Of a stretch of 64,000 nt of DNA, positions 19,260-27,795 are shown in pieces; positions within the stretch are counted from its first letter, which is position 1; every line of letters begins with the position of its first letter. Source of the stretch: Cedecea colo (lineage in GTDB: Bacteria; Pseudomonadota; Gammaproteobacteria; Enterobacterales; Enterobacteriaceae); NCBI RefSeq assembly GCF_011808225.1, contig NZ_SOYS01000001.1:124001-188000 (forward strand), in the 5' to 3' direction. Below the pieces are notes generated by a model, which worked only from the letters and a program-made list of their open reading frames with translations, did not search any database and had not been told where the DNA came from. Position numbers and translations under genes: made by a program.

Positions 19260-19686
19260 TATAAGCGCGTAACCCGGCGAATACTCGCCACTCTGGAGAA
19301 ATTACCACGCTACCTGCGTCTGCAGGCGCCGTGGCTGTGAGCGATGCATTAAACGCACCCGAGCTAAGAATACCTGCATCAGGCGCTGCCGTCATCGACT
19401 CTCTTATATTCACAAGAAGTATAAGGATAAATTGCGGCATTTCCAGGCTGTTGATAATTAGTTGAAATGGCGGCTCGCGAAGCCAACAGGCTGCGATCTA
19501 TACGGCATAATTTGTGTGCAATTTTGACGCGCCTGTATAGCTATTAATTTTGAAAGCTTGCTTGGTAAAGAAATAGACTTAAGAAAGTTCTTAGTGCTCA
19601 GCGACATAGCGGCGGAATATGAAGGGTGTTTATTTAATAAACGTTATTTATTCGTGCGACATAGCATAAAAATAGCGCAATGTCGT
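19260..19686. other. Spacer between rcsD and micF, rcsDB promoter region
   Basis: About 425 bp without a credible gene. It should hold the rcsDB promoter (minus strand), but I cannot place the -10/-35 with confidence. A GGCTCGCGAAGCC hairpin lies near 19472, and the part next to micF is AT-rich. Confidence 0.5.
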
Positions 19687-19780
19687 AAAAAAAAAGCCGG
19701 ATGCAAGCATCCGGCGCTAATAGGGGTAAACAGACATTCAGAACTGAATGACGGTAATAAATAAAGTTAATGATGATAGC
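19687..19780 (-). ncRNA. micF: MicF small RNA
   Basis: A 94-nt sRNA encoded divergently from ompC. In E. coli MicF base-pairs with the ompF mRNA leader and blocks translation with Hfq. On the minus strand it begins GCTATCATCATTAAC, the seed region, which matches E. coli MicF as I remember it. It continues with the conserved middle (ATTACCGTCATTCA, GTCTGTTTACCCCTA) and ends in a perfect terminator stem GCCGGATG / CATCCGGC with nine U. The 5' end at 19780 is placed by homology. The OmpR sites shared with ompC lie about 155 bp upstream. Confidence 0.93.
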
Positions 19781-19934
19781 GAGATGTATTTTATAGAATA
19801 ATATGAAAAATATTTTACCATTCAGTGCTACAGAATTCCTCTCTTTAACCCTTTGATTTTATTAGCTAGGATATTTTTTCTGATTATAAATGCCTATAGT
19901 TTTAGCTATTCGTGCGAAAAAAAGTTCCGTCAAA

Positions 19935-19995
19935 TATACATTTTGATACATCTGTACGCGAAAATGAAACATCTCTATAGTTTTAGTATCATATT
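19935..19995. promoter_or_regulatory. OmpR binding sites between micF and ompC
   Basis: Three tandem blocks of about 20 bp correspond to the C1, C2 and C3 OmpR sites of E. coli ompC: TATACATTTTGATACATCT (19935-19953), GCGAAAATGAAACATCT (19958-19974) and TATAGTTTTAGTATCATATT (19976-19995). Phosphorylated OmpR is expected to drive ompC to the right, and micF to the left. Confidence 0.8.
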
Positions 19996-20001
19996 CGCAT
20001 T

Positions 20002-20060
20002 GGATTATTCTGTATTTGTTTTGGACAATGAGTTCGCCGACTGATTAGAGGGTAATCAGT
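20002..20060 (+). promoter_or_regulatory. ompC promoter and leader hairpin
   Basis: GGATTA (20002-20007) and ACAATG (20025-20030), 17 bp apart, occupy the positions of the E. coli ompC -35 and -10. In the leader, a perfect 8-bp dyad ACTGATTA / TAATCAGT (20040-20047 / 20053-20060) forms a 5' UTR hairpin. Confidence 0.65.
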
Positions 20061-20101
20061 AAGCAGTGGCATATAAAAAGGCATAACAGAGGGTTAATAA
20101 A

Positions 20102-21205
20102 ATGAAAGTTAAAGTACTGTCCCTCCTGGTTCCAGCTTTGCTGGTAGCAGGCACCGCTCACGCGGCTGAAGTTTATAACAAAGACGGCAACAAATTAGAT
20201 TTGTATGGCAAAGTTGATGGTCTGCACTACTTCTCTGATGATAAGAGCGCGGATGGCGATCAGACTTATATGCGTCTGGGCTTCAAAGGCGAAACGCAGG
20301 TAAATGACCAAATTACCGGCTACGGTCAGTGGGAATACCAGATTCAGGGCAACAGCGCCGAAAGCGAAAACGATGCATGGACTCGTGTAGCGTTCGCTGG
20401 TCTGCGCGTGGGTGATGCTGGTTCCTTCGACTACGGCCGTAACTACGGCGTAATCTACGACATAGCTGCATGGACCGACGTTCTGCCTGAGTTCGGCGGC
20501 GATACCTACGGCGCTGATAACTTCCTGTTCAGCCGTGCAAATGGCGTTGCAACTTACCGTAACACCGACTTCTTTGGTCTGGTTGATGGCCTGAACTTTG
20601 CGGCTCAGTACCAGGGCAAAAACGGCAGCATCAGCGGCGAAGATGAAACGGGCCGTGGCGTTCTGAAGCAGAACGGCGACGGTTACGGTCTGTCCCTGAC
20701 TTACGATCTGGGCGAAGGTTTCAGCGTAGGTGGCGCGATGTCTTCTTCCAAACGTACCTGGGATCAGAACAACACCGCAGCTCTGGGTGACGGTGACCGC
20801 GCTGAAGCGTACACCGGTGGTCTGAAATATGACGCTAACAATGTATACCTGGCTGCCCAGTATACCCAGTCATACAACGCTACCCGTTTTGGCGGCGACC
20901 ACGATTCAGCGGCTTACGGTTATGCTAACAAAGCACAGAACTTCGAAGTGGTCGCTCAGTACCAGTTCGACTTCGGCCTGCGTCCATCCGTGGCTTACCT
21001 GCAGTCCAAAGGTAAAGACATCGAAGGTTACGGCGACCAGGATCTGATGAAATATGTTGATGTTGGCGCGACTTACTACTTCAACAAAAACATGTCCACC
21101 TACGTTGATTACAAAATCAACCTGGTTGACTCTAATACCTTCACTGATGCCGCGGGCGTCAGTACCGACGACATCGTTGCCCTTGGTCTGGTTTACCAGT
21201 TCTAA
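20102..21205 (+). CDS. ompC: Outer-membrane porin OmpC
   Basis: A 367-residue classical trimeric general porin for small hydrophilic solutes. It has a signal peptide of 21 residues (cleavage after AHA, mature protein [10 protein letters not shown]), the constriction-loop L3 motif [13 protein letters not shown] and the terminal strand GLVYQF ending in Phe. GAGGG lies upstream of the ATG at 20102. The divergent MicF sRNA and the OmpR sites upstream identify it as OmpC. External loops differ from E. coli, as is usual. Confidence 0.95.
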   Translation: MKVKVLSLLVPALLVAGTAHAAEVYNKDGNKLDLYGKVDGLHYFSDDKSADGDQTYMRLGFKGETQVNDQITGYGQWEYQIQGNSAESENDAWTRVAFAGLRVGDAGSFDYGRNYGVIYDIAAWTDVLPEFGGDTYGADNFLFSRANGVATYRNTDFFGLVDGLNFAAQYQGKNGSISGEDETGRGVLKQNGDGYGLSLTYDLGEGFSVGGAMSSSKRTWDQNNTAALGDGDRAEAYTGGLKYDANNVYLAAQYTQSYNATRFGGDHDSAAYGYANKAQNFEVVAQYQFDFGLRPSVAYLQSKGKDIEGYGDQDLMKYVDVGATYYFNKNMSTYVDYKINLVDSNTFTDAAGVSTDDIVALGLVYQF

Positions 21206-21220
21206 TTCCGACTTCGTTGC

Positions 21221-21246
21221 AAAAGGCGCCTGCGGGCGCCTTTTTT
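21221..21246 (+). terminator. Rho-independent terminator of ompC
   Basis: Stem AAAGGCGCC / GGCGCCTTT with loop TGCG, running into TTTTTTATC, 16 bp after the ompC stop. Confidence 0.9.
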
Positions 21247-21335
21247 ATCTCTGTATATTCAACAGCAGCTTGCTTGTCCCGCCTTATGTCTTCCTTTGAT
21301 ATACTCTTGCGCCTCTTAACGGGAGATCTCAAACA

Positions 21336-22376
21336 ATGGAACGACACTTTATTCAACGCGGCTTGTTTGCGCTGGCGCTTCTGATACTGGCCGGATGCGA
21401 CAGCCAGACCGCGAAAGAAAGTACAGGTTTAGTGCTGGAAGGCAAAACCATGGGGACCTTCTGGCGCGTAAGCCTGGCCGGCGTGGACAATACCCGGCAG
21501 GATGAATTGCGCAAAAAGGTACAGGCGCAGCTTGATGGCGACGATCGTCTGCTTTCAACGTACAAATCTGATTCTACGCTGTCGCGCTTTAACCAGTCCC
21601 GCAGCACCGATCCTTATCCGGTGCCGGAAGCCATGAGCGATATAGTTACAACATCCTTAAGAATAGGCGCCAAAACCGGAGGCGCTATGGATATCACCGT
21701 CGGACCGCTGGTCAATTTATGGGGATTCGGCCCGGATAAGCAGCCGGTAAAAACGCCGGACCAGGCGCAAATCGATGCGGCAAAAGCGCTAACGGGTTTG
21801 CAGCATCTGACGGTTATCAATAAAGCCGGACAGCAATGGTTACAAAAAGATCTTCCGGGGCTGTATGTCGATCTCTCTACTATTGGCGAAGGCTATGCTG
21901 CGGATCGTCTGGCGCGACTGATGGAGCAAAACGGTATTAGCCGATACCTGGTCTCTGTGGGCGGGGCCGTCGTCACGCGCGGAACAAACTCCGACGGTAA
22001 AGCCTGGCGCGTGGCGATTCAAAAACCGACCGACCGGGAAACGGCGGTACAGGCCGTTGTCGATTTAAATGGACACGGTATCAGCACCTCCGGTAGCTAT
22101 CGCAATTATTACGAGCTTGAAGGCAAGCGGCTTTCGCACGTCATCGATCCCACTACGGGCGCACCTATCGAGCATAAGCTGGTTTCTGCGACGGTGATTG
22201 CTCCCACGGCGATGGAGGCCGACGGCTGGGATACAGGCCTGATGGTGCTCGGCACGGAAAAAGCCAAACAGGTCGCTCAAAAAGAGGGACTGGCGGTGTA
22301 CCTGATCGCCAAAGAAGGCGAGGGCTTTACAACGTGGATGTCGCCGCAGTTTAAAACTTTCCTGCTGAGCGAGTAA
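21336..22376 (+). CDS. apbE: FAD:protein FMN transferase ApbE (lipoprotein)
   Basis: A 346-residue lipoprotein that attaches FMN covalently to Ser/Thr of target proteins such as the Nqr/Rnf subunits. The lipobox LILAG-Cys21 follows a short signal sequence. Typical ApbE motifs are GKTMGTFWRV, STYKSDSTLSRFNQS, the glycine-rich VDLSTIGEGYAADRLA and VSVGGAVVTRG, and a HVIDPTTGAPI signature with metal/FAD-binding residues. It is placed between ompC and ada as in E. coli. Confidence 0.94.
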   Translation: MERHFIQRGLFALALLILAGCDSQTAKESTGLVLEGKTMGTFWRVSLAGVDNTRQDELRKKVQAQLDGDDRLLSTYKSDSTLSRFNQSRSTDPYPVPEAMSDIVTTSLRIGAKTGGAMDITVGPLVNLWGFGPDKQPVKTPDQAQIDAAKALTGLQHLTVINKAGQQWLQKDLPGLYVDLSTIGEGYAADRLARLMEQNGISRYLVSVGGAVVTRGTNSDGKAWRVAIQKPTDRETAVQAVVDLNGHGISTSGSYRNYYELEGKRLSHVIDPTTGAPIEHKLVSATVIAPTAMEADGWDTGLMVLGTEKAKQVAQKEGLAVYLIAKEGEGFTTWMSPQFKTFLLSE

Positions 22377-22390
22377 AATTAGAAAGCAAG
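22377..22390 (+). promoter_or_regulatory. Possible Ada box upstream of ada
   Basis: AATT-AGAAA-GCAA immediately after the apbE stop resembles the A-box/B-box pair (AAT and GCAA) to which methylated Ada binds. The spacing is inexact against my memory of the E. coli ada site. Confidence 0.45.
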
Positions 22391-22457
22391 AATGTGGGTT
22401 TCCTGAAACGGTACAACTGTCAAAGTGGATCTGTGACAGCAAGACCAGGAGCCAGTC

Positions 22458-23528
22458 ATGAAAACTATCAATGACATTGCCGCTGACAACTGCCGCTGGC
22501 AGGCCGTGGAAACCCGGAACAGCCGCGCAGACGGGGAGTTTGTGTTTGCCGTGAAGACGACGGGTATCTTTTGCCGTCCTTCCTGCACCGCACGGCGTCC
22601 GCTGCGTAAAAACGTGCTTTTCTTTGCCGATCCGGATGCTGCTATGCGGGCAGGGTTCCGTCCCTGCAAGCGCTGTCAGCCGGATAAGCTCGCCCCCGAA
22701 CAACAGCGCGTAGAACGCATCACACGGGCCTGTCGTATCATTGAGGAAAGTGCGCAGCCGCTTACGCTCGCAGCACTTTCTGCCCGGGTTGCAATGAGTC
22801 CTTTCCATTTTCATCGGCTGTTTAAAAGCGTGACCGGCCTGACCCCTAACGCCTGGCAGAAAGCGTTGCGGACACAAAGATTGCGCGACCAGCTAGCGCA
22901 AGGCGAACCGGTGACTCGTGCCGCCTATGATGCCGGTTACCAGTCGGGCAGCCAGTTTTATCAACAGGCGGACGCCGCACTTGGCATGACCGCGCGCCAG
23001 TATCGCCAGGGCGGCGAGCGGGTAGCGATCCGCTTTGTGGTCGGCACCTGCCAGCTTGGCGAATTTCTGGTTGCGGAAAGTGAACGCGGGATTTGTGCCG
23101 TTTTGTTGGGCAACACGTCGGAAAAATTAATTGCTGAACTGGAGACCCTGTTCCCGAATGCTAAATTAGTTTCTGATGATGACGGATTTGCCGAGCGCGT
23201 CGCGCGGGTGGTGAGCTTTATGGAACATCCCGCCCGGCAGTTCGAACTGCCGCTCGACATTCAGGGCACGGCTTTCCAGCAGCAGGTCTGGCAGGCGCTG
23301 CGTGCCATCCCGCCGGGTGAAACCGCAAGCTATCAGGAGATCGCCGTACGTATTGGCAAACCTGCGGCGGTAAGGGCGGTGGCCGGCGCCTGTGCGGCCA
23401 ACCGGCTTGCGGTGCTCGTTCCTTGCCATCGCGTAGTACGCAATGATGGGGCGCTTTCCGGCTACCGCTGGGGCGTTGAGCGTAAACAACAGCTTCTGAA
23501 CATTGAGGCGGGACAGAGGAAAGAATAA
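22458..23528 (+). CDS. ada: Bifunctional transcriptional activator / DNA repair methyltransferase Ada
   Basis: A 356-residue regulator of the adaptive response to alkylation. The N-terminal Zn domain has the four-cysteine site Cys39, Cys43, Cys70, Cys73 (FCRPSC, RPCKRC), of which the first takes a methyl from phosphotriesters. Then come an AraC-type HTH (LTLAALSARVAMSPFHFHRLF) and the C-terminal O6-methylguanine methyltransferase with acceptor Cys323 in LVPCHRVVRNDG. It overlaps alkB by one base (TAATG), so the two are translationally coupled. Confidence 0.97.
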   Translation: MKTINDIAADNCRWQAVETRNSRADGEFVFAVKTTGIFCRPSCTARRPLRKNVLFFADPDAAMRAGFRPCKRCQPDKLAPEQQRVERITRACRIIEESAQPLTLAALSARVAMSPFHFHRLFKSVTGLTPNAWQKALRTQRLRDQLAQGEPVTRAAYDAGYQSGSQFYQQADAALGMTARQYRQGGERVAIRFVVGTCQLGEFLVAESERGICAVLLGNTSEKLIAELETLFPNAKLVSDDDGFAERVARVVSFMEHPARQFELPLDIQGTAFQQQVWQALRAIPPGETASYQEIAVRIGKPAAVRAVAGACAANRLAVLVPCHRVVRNDGALSGYRWGVERKQQLLNIEAGQRKE

Positions 23529-24178
23529 TGCTCGATCTCTTTGCGGATGAAACCCCCTGGCAGGAACCGCTGGCAGACGGCGCCGTTATACTACGGCGCT
23601 TTGCCCGTGCCGCTGCCGACGAGTTAATTAAGCAGATTGAGAACGTGGCGCAGCGTTCACCGTTCCGCCAGATGGTGACGCCGGGCGGCTATACCATGTC
23701 GGTGGCGATGACCAACTGCGGTGAACGAGGCTGGACGACCAGGCAGCACGGCTATCTTTACTCGCCGGACGATCCCCTGACGGGGAAGCCGTGGCCCGCG
23801 ATGCCGCAGGCTTTTCGCCACTTGTCCGATGCGGCTTCAGCCGCTGCGGGCTATCGCGATTTTTGTCCGGACGCGTGCCTCATCAACCGCTACGTACCGG
23901 GCGCAAAACTCTCGCTTCATCAGGACAAAGACGAGCCTGATTTGCACCAGCCGATCGTTTCTGTTTCGCTGGGGCTGCCGGCCGTTTTCCAGTTCGGCGG
24001 CCTGAAACGTAACGATCCGCTGGTGCGGATTATGCTCGAGCACGGCGATGTTGTGGTATGGGGCGGGGCTTCCCGTCTGTTCTATCACGGTATTTTGCCG
24101 CTAAAACCCGGCCACCATCCTGCCACCGGCGACATACGCTATAACCTCACCTTTCGCCGCACCGGAAAAAGCGAATAA
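23528..24178 (+). CDS. alkB: DNA/RNA alkylation repair dioxygenase AlkB
   Basis: A 216-residue Fe(II)/2-oxoglutarate dioxygenase that oxidatively demethylates 1-methyladenine and 3-methylcytosine. Iron ligands are His131, Asp133 (LHQDKDE) and His187 (FYHG); the 2-oxoglutarate-binding arginines are Arg204 and Arg210 in GDIRYNLTFRR. The length equals the E. coli protein. The start codon is fused to the ada stop, so it is expressed with Ada. Confidence 0.97.
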   Translation: MLDLFADETPWQEPLADGAVILRRFARAAADELIKQIENVAQRSPFRQMVTPGGYTMSVAMTNCGERGWTTRQHGYLYSPDDPLTGKPWPAMPQAFRHLSDAASAAAGYRDFCPDACLINRYVPGAKLSLHQDKDEPDLHQPIVSVSLGLPAVFQFGGLKRNDPLVRIMLEHGDVVVWGGASRLFYHGILPLKPGHHPATGDIRYNLTFRRTGKSE

Positions 24179-24252
24179 AAATAAGAATTATTCTTGCCGT
24201 TGAAAGATTGCCGTTTAAACTGCTCGCTGTTTTTGTTAGCGGGTAATGAGCG

Positions 24253-25899
24253 ATGGAACTTTTACGAGTGGTTTACCGGCAGTATCGCTGGCCTTTTCTG
24301 ATGGTAATGGCGTTAAGCCTCGCCAGTGCGGCGTTGGGTATTGGCCTTATCGCCTTTATTAACCTGCGGTTGATTGAAACGCCGGACATTTCGCTAAGGG
24401 TGCTGCCTGAATTCCTCGGCCTGCTGTTATTGTTAATGGCCGTGACGCTTGGCTCGCAGCTGGCGCTCACCACGCTTGGCCACCATTTTGTGTTTCGCCT
24501 GCGCAGTGAATTCATCAAACGGTTAATGGATACCCACGTCGAACGCGTTGAACAGCTCGGCAGCGCTGCGCTGCTGGCGGGCCTGACCAGCGATGTGCGT
24601 AACATTACCATCGCCTTTGTTCGCCTGCCGGAGCTGGTGCAGGGCATTATTCTGACGTTTGGTTCCGCGGCTTATCTGGCCTGGCTTTCACCAAAAATGC
24701 TTGGCGTCACGGCAATCTGGGTGGTGATAACCATTCTGGGCGGTTATCTGCTGGTGGCGCGCGTCTATAAACATATGGCGCATCTGCGTGAAATAGAAGA
24801 CCAGCTCTATAACGATTACCAGACGGTTATCGAAGGGCGCAAAGAGCTGGCGCTTAACCGTGAACGAGCTGAGCGAGTGTATGAAGATACCTATATTCCT
24901 CACGCCAGCGATTATCGCCGCCATATTATTCGCGCTGATACTTTCCACCTGAGCGCGGTGAACTGGTCAAATATTATGATGCTGGGCGTGATTGGCCTGG
25001 TATTCTGGATGGCAAACAGCCTCGGCTGGGCTGATACCAACGTTGCGGCAACGTATTCCCTGACGCTGCTTTTCCTGCGCACGCCTTTGCTTTCGGCGGT
25101 CGGGGCTTTGCCAACGCTGCTTAGCGCGCAGGTCGCCTTCAACAAACTGAGAAAGTTTGAGCTGGCGCCCTTCGAGGCGGCTTTCCCACGCTCTGAAGAA
25201 GCGGGTAGATGGCAAACCCTTGAGATGCGCGACGTGGTGTTCAAATACGGCGATAACGCTTTCACCGTCGGCCCGTTAAATCTGAAAATTGAACGCGGTG
25301 AGCTGATATTTCTGATTGGCGGCAACGGCAGCGGTAAATCCACCATGGCGATGCTGCTGACCGGCCTGTACCATCCGGTTTCCGGGGCGATTTATTTAGA
25401 CGGCAAGCAAATTGACGCGGGCAATCTGGATGATTATCGCAAGCTTTTCTCAGCGGTCTTTACCGACGTCTGGCTATTCGACCGTCTGCTGGGTCAGCAG
25501 GGCAGGCAGGCCAATCCGGAGCTGGTAGCAACCTGGCTTAAGCGTCTGAAAATGAGCGAAAAGCTGGAGCTGGACAACGGCACCATCCTCAACCTGAAAC
25601 TTTCCAAGGGGCAGCGCAAACGCGTGGCGCTGCTGCTTGCCCTTGCGGAAGAAAGGGACATTATCCTGCTGGACGAGTGGGCCGCGGATCAGGATCCTCA
25701 TTTCCGCCGTGAGTTTTACCAGGAGCTGCTGCCGCTGATGCAGCAGATGGGCAAAACGATTTTCGCTATCAGCCATGATGACCACTACTTTATTCATGCC
25801 GACAGGCTGCTCGAAATGCGTCAGGGACATTTGACCGAGCTGACGGGCCATGAACGCGAAAGCGCGTCGCGAGACGCCGTAGCGCGAACGGGTAGCTAA
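24253..25899 (+). CDS. yojI: ABC transporter YojI (multidrug/microcin J25 efflux)
   Basis: A 548-residue half-transporter: an N-terminal ABC transmembrane domain with about six helices (residues 1-310), then an ATPase domain with Walker [10 protein letters not shown], a divergent signature LSKGQRKRV and Walker [16 protein letters not shown]. coli YojI exports microcin J25 together with TolC. It lies 74 bp downstream of alkB in the same direction and probably belongs to the same transcription unit. It ends at the first of two terminator copies. Confidence 0.92.
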   Translation: MELLRVVYRQYRWPFLMVMALSLASAALGIGLIAFINLRLIETPDISLRVLPEFLGLLLLLMAVTLGSQLALTTLGHHFVFRLRSEFIKRLMDTHVERVEQLGSAALLAGLTSDVRNITIAFVRLPELVQGIILTFGSAAYLAWLSPKMLGVTAIWVVITILGGYLLVARVYKHMAHLREIEDQLYNDYQTVIEGRKELALNRERAERVYEDTYIPHASDYRRHIIRADTFHLSAVNWSNIMMLGVIGLVFWMANSLGWADTNVAATYSLTLLFLRTPLLSAVGALPTLLSAQVAFNKLRKFELAPFEAAFPRSEEAGRWQTLEMRDVVFKYGDNAFTVGPLNLKIERGELIFLIGGNGSGKSTMAMLLTGLYHPVSGAIYLDGKQIDAGNLDDYRKLFSAVFTDVWLFDRLLGQQGRQANPELVATWLKRLKMSEKLELDNGTILNLKLSKGQRKRVALLLALAEERDIILLDEWAADQDPHFRREFYQELLPLMQQMGKTIFAISHDDHYFIHADRLLEMRQGHLTELTGHERESASRDAVARTGS

Positions 25900-25910
25900 A
25901 CAGTAAAAAT

Positions 25911-26096
25911 CAGCCGTTTGGCTGGTTTTCTGCTGATGACAACCCTCATGGCTTGCGAAGTATTGAATTATATCGCCTGAAAAATTACCAAGAAAATCAA
26001 GCCGTTGATTTTCGGCTGCTAACCACAGAGAAGAAAAAACCACGCTTTTCCCTTCTCTGTCAGCAATATAAACCAGCCGTTTGGCTGGTTTTTTGT
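25911..26096 (+). repeat. Terminator-duplicating structured element, copy A
   Basis: Just after yojI there is a terminator hairpin (25911-25929, CAGCCGTTTGGCTGGTTTT), then about 142 bp, then an identical 19-bp terminator copy at 26074-26092 running into TTTTTTG. The spacer has a conserved start (GACAA-CCTCATG near 25938), a hairpin GAAAATCAA / TTGATTTTC (25992-26013) and a second stem ACAGAGAAG / CTTCTCTGT (26025-26033 / 26052-26060) around a CCACG loop. The same architecture recurs after uxuA at 49.5 kb with a spacer of about 141 bp. There is no ORF inside. Function and mobility are inferred, not known. Confidence 0.75.
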
Positions 26097-26153
26097 TTTT
26101 CGGGCGGCTTCAGGCTATAACTAAGCTCGTCGTTACCAGGGAATAAACGCCAG

Positions 26154-27581
26154 ATGTCAGCCTCCGTGAAGTACAACCTCAGACAGCGAGCCCAGGATCG
26201 CGCGCGAATCCTTCAAATTCTTCTCACTAACAGAGCCGTTGCTGGCGGCATACTTGGGCGTCTGCCTGCGCCCGATGCGCACACGCCAGAGCAGGATATC
26301 GCTGAAATCGTCTCGCTGGCGGCAAGGCTTCCCGCCCCGGACCTTGCGGACGTGCTCGAAGCGCTTCCTACGGAAGAGCGGCATGCGCTGTGGAGCCTGG
26401 TAAAAGAGGATAAGCGCGGGCATGTATTGATCGAGGCTGCGGAAACCGTCTGGGACGACCTGATCGAAAATATGAGCGATAAAGAGTTGCTCAGGGCGCT
26501 GCGCCCGCTCGATATAGATGACCAGATTTACCTCGCACAATATTTACCGCGCGATTTGATGGGACGACTGCTGGCCACGCTCCCGCAGGAGGAGCGCGCG
26601 CAGGTTCGTAAGATATTGCATTACGACAAGCATAGCGTCGGCGCCATTATGGATTTTGAGGTGATTACCGTCCGTGCGGACGTCACTCTTGCTGTCGTCC
26701 AACGTTTTCTGCGCCTTCGCGGAAAAATTCCGCAGAATACCGACAAACTTTTTGTTACTACCCGGAATGAAACCCTGCTGGGAGAGCTGGGGCTGACGAC
26801 AATCCTGCTCCATCCGCCTGAAACTCCCGTTCTGAAAGTTATGGACGATAACCCCACCTGTTTTGCGCCAGAAGATGACGACGAAATCGCGGCGAGAACG
26901 TTTGAGAGAGATAACCTGGTAAGCGCCGCCGTCATCGACAGCAGCGGGAAGCTGATGGGGCGTCTGACCGTTGATGAGATCGTTGACGTTGTGTACGAAG
27001 AGACGGATAACGATCTCCGCCGCATGGGTGGCCTGAGCGCGGAAGAGGACGTATTTGCCCCGGTAAGCAAGGCCGTTAAAGCGCGTTGGGCATGGCTTGC
27101 TATCAACCTGTGTACCGCATTTATCGCATCGCGCGTGATTGGCATGTTCGAACATACCATCTCACAGCTGGTGGCTCTGGCTTCGTTAATGCCGATTGTT
27201 GCGGGCATTGGCGGCAATACCGGCAACCAAACCATTACCATGATCGTTCGCGCGCTGGCGCTGCAACATTTGCAGGCTGGAAACTACTCGTTTTTAGTGC
27301 TGCGTGAACTGGGCGTGGCTTTCATAAACGGCATCGTCTGGGGCGGGGTGATGGGCGTAGTAACCTGGCTGCTGTACGACGATCCGGCACTTGGCGGCGT
27401 CATGACGCTCGCGATGGTGCTCAATCTGTTAGTCGCCGCGTTGATGGGCGTGCTGATCCCGATGATTATGACACGCCTGGGTAAAGATCCGGCTGTGGGA
27501 TCAAGCGTAATGATCACCGCGTTAACCGATACCGGCGGATTCTTTATCTTCCTCGGGTTAGCGACTATTTTTCTGCTTTAG
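26154..27581 (+). CDS. mgtE: Magnesium transporter MgtE
   Basis: A 475-residue MgtE-type Mg2+ channel. It has a cytosolic N domain (about residues 30-150, superhelical, Asp/Glu-rich), two CBS domains (about 150-285, GAIMDFEVITV and DDDEIAARTFERDNLVSAAV) acting as the Mg2+ sensor, then a five-helix membrane domain. The pore region carries GGNTGNQTITM and ALTDTGGFFIFLG with the conserved acidic pore residue. E. coli K-12 has no mgtE here, so it is an accessory gene next to proL. A CCAGGGA ribosome site is about 11 nt before the ATG. It ends in a terminator shared with the tRNA. Confidence 0.93.
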   Translation: MSASVKYNLRQRAQDRARILQILLTNRAVAGGILGRLPAPDAHTPEQDIAEIVSLAARLPAPDLADVLEALPTEERHALWSLVKEDKRGHVLIEAAETVWDDLIENMSDKELLRALRPLDIDDQIYLAQYLPRDLMGRLLATLPQEERAQVRKILHYDKHSVGAIMDFEVITVRADVTLAVVQRFLRLRGKIPQNTDKLFVTTRNETLLGELGLTTILLHPPETPVLKVMDDNPTCFAPEDDDEIAARTFERDNLVSAAVIDSSGKLMGRLTVDEIVDVVYEETDNDLRRMGGLSAEEDVFAPVSKAVKARWAWLAINLCTAFIASRVIGMFEHTISQLVALASLMPIVAGIGGNTGNQTITMIVRALALQHLQAGNYSFLVLRELGVAFINGIVWGGVMGVVTWLLYDDPALGGVMTLAMVLNLLVAALMGVLIPMIMTRLGKDPAVGSSVMITALTDTGGFFIFLGLATIFLL

Positions 27582-27602
27582 GCAGTTTCAAAATTCAGAT
27601 AT

Positions 27603-27632
27603 AAAAAAGCAGCCATAACAGGCTGCTTTTTA
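27603..27632. terminator. Bidirectional terminator between mgtE and tRNA-Pro
   Basis: Stem AAAAAGCAGCC / GGCTGCTTTTT with loop ATAACA, with A and T tracts on either side. It serves mgtE (+) and the tRNA gene (-). Confidence 0.88.
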
Positions 27633-27641
27633 AGGGGATTC

Positions 27642-27718
27642 TGGTCGGCACGAGAGGATTTGAACCTCCGACCCCCGACACCCCATGACGGTGCGCTACC
27701 AGGCTGCGCTACGTGCCG
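27642..27718 (-). tRNA. proL: tRNA-Pro, anticodon GGG
   Basis: A 77-nt tRNA on the minus strand with an encoded 3' CCA. Acceptor arms CGGCACG / CGTGCCG, a D arm with AGCGCAGCCTGGTAGCGC, an anticodon loop with GGG, and a T arm GGAGGTTCAAATCCTC. It matches E. coli proL as remembered. No duplicated 3' end or integrase is seen nearby, so it does not appear to be an occupied island site. Confidence 0.96.
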
Positions 27719-27795
27719 ACAACTGGGTAAAAATATTACCTTTTTTAGCGCCTATTGCAAGGATGCCGCTCGCTAAGTGGTTTATAAATATACAA

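Noticed and set aside
27642..27718. tRNA-Pro as an integration site for a genomic island
   Set aside because: No integrase, no duplicated tRNA 3' end and ordinary neighbours on both sides; mgtE is an ordinary single gene.
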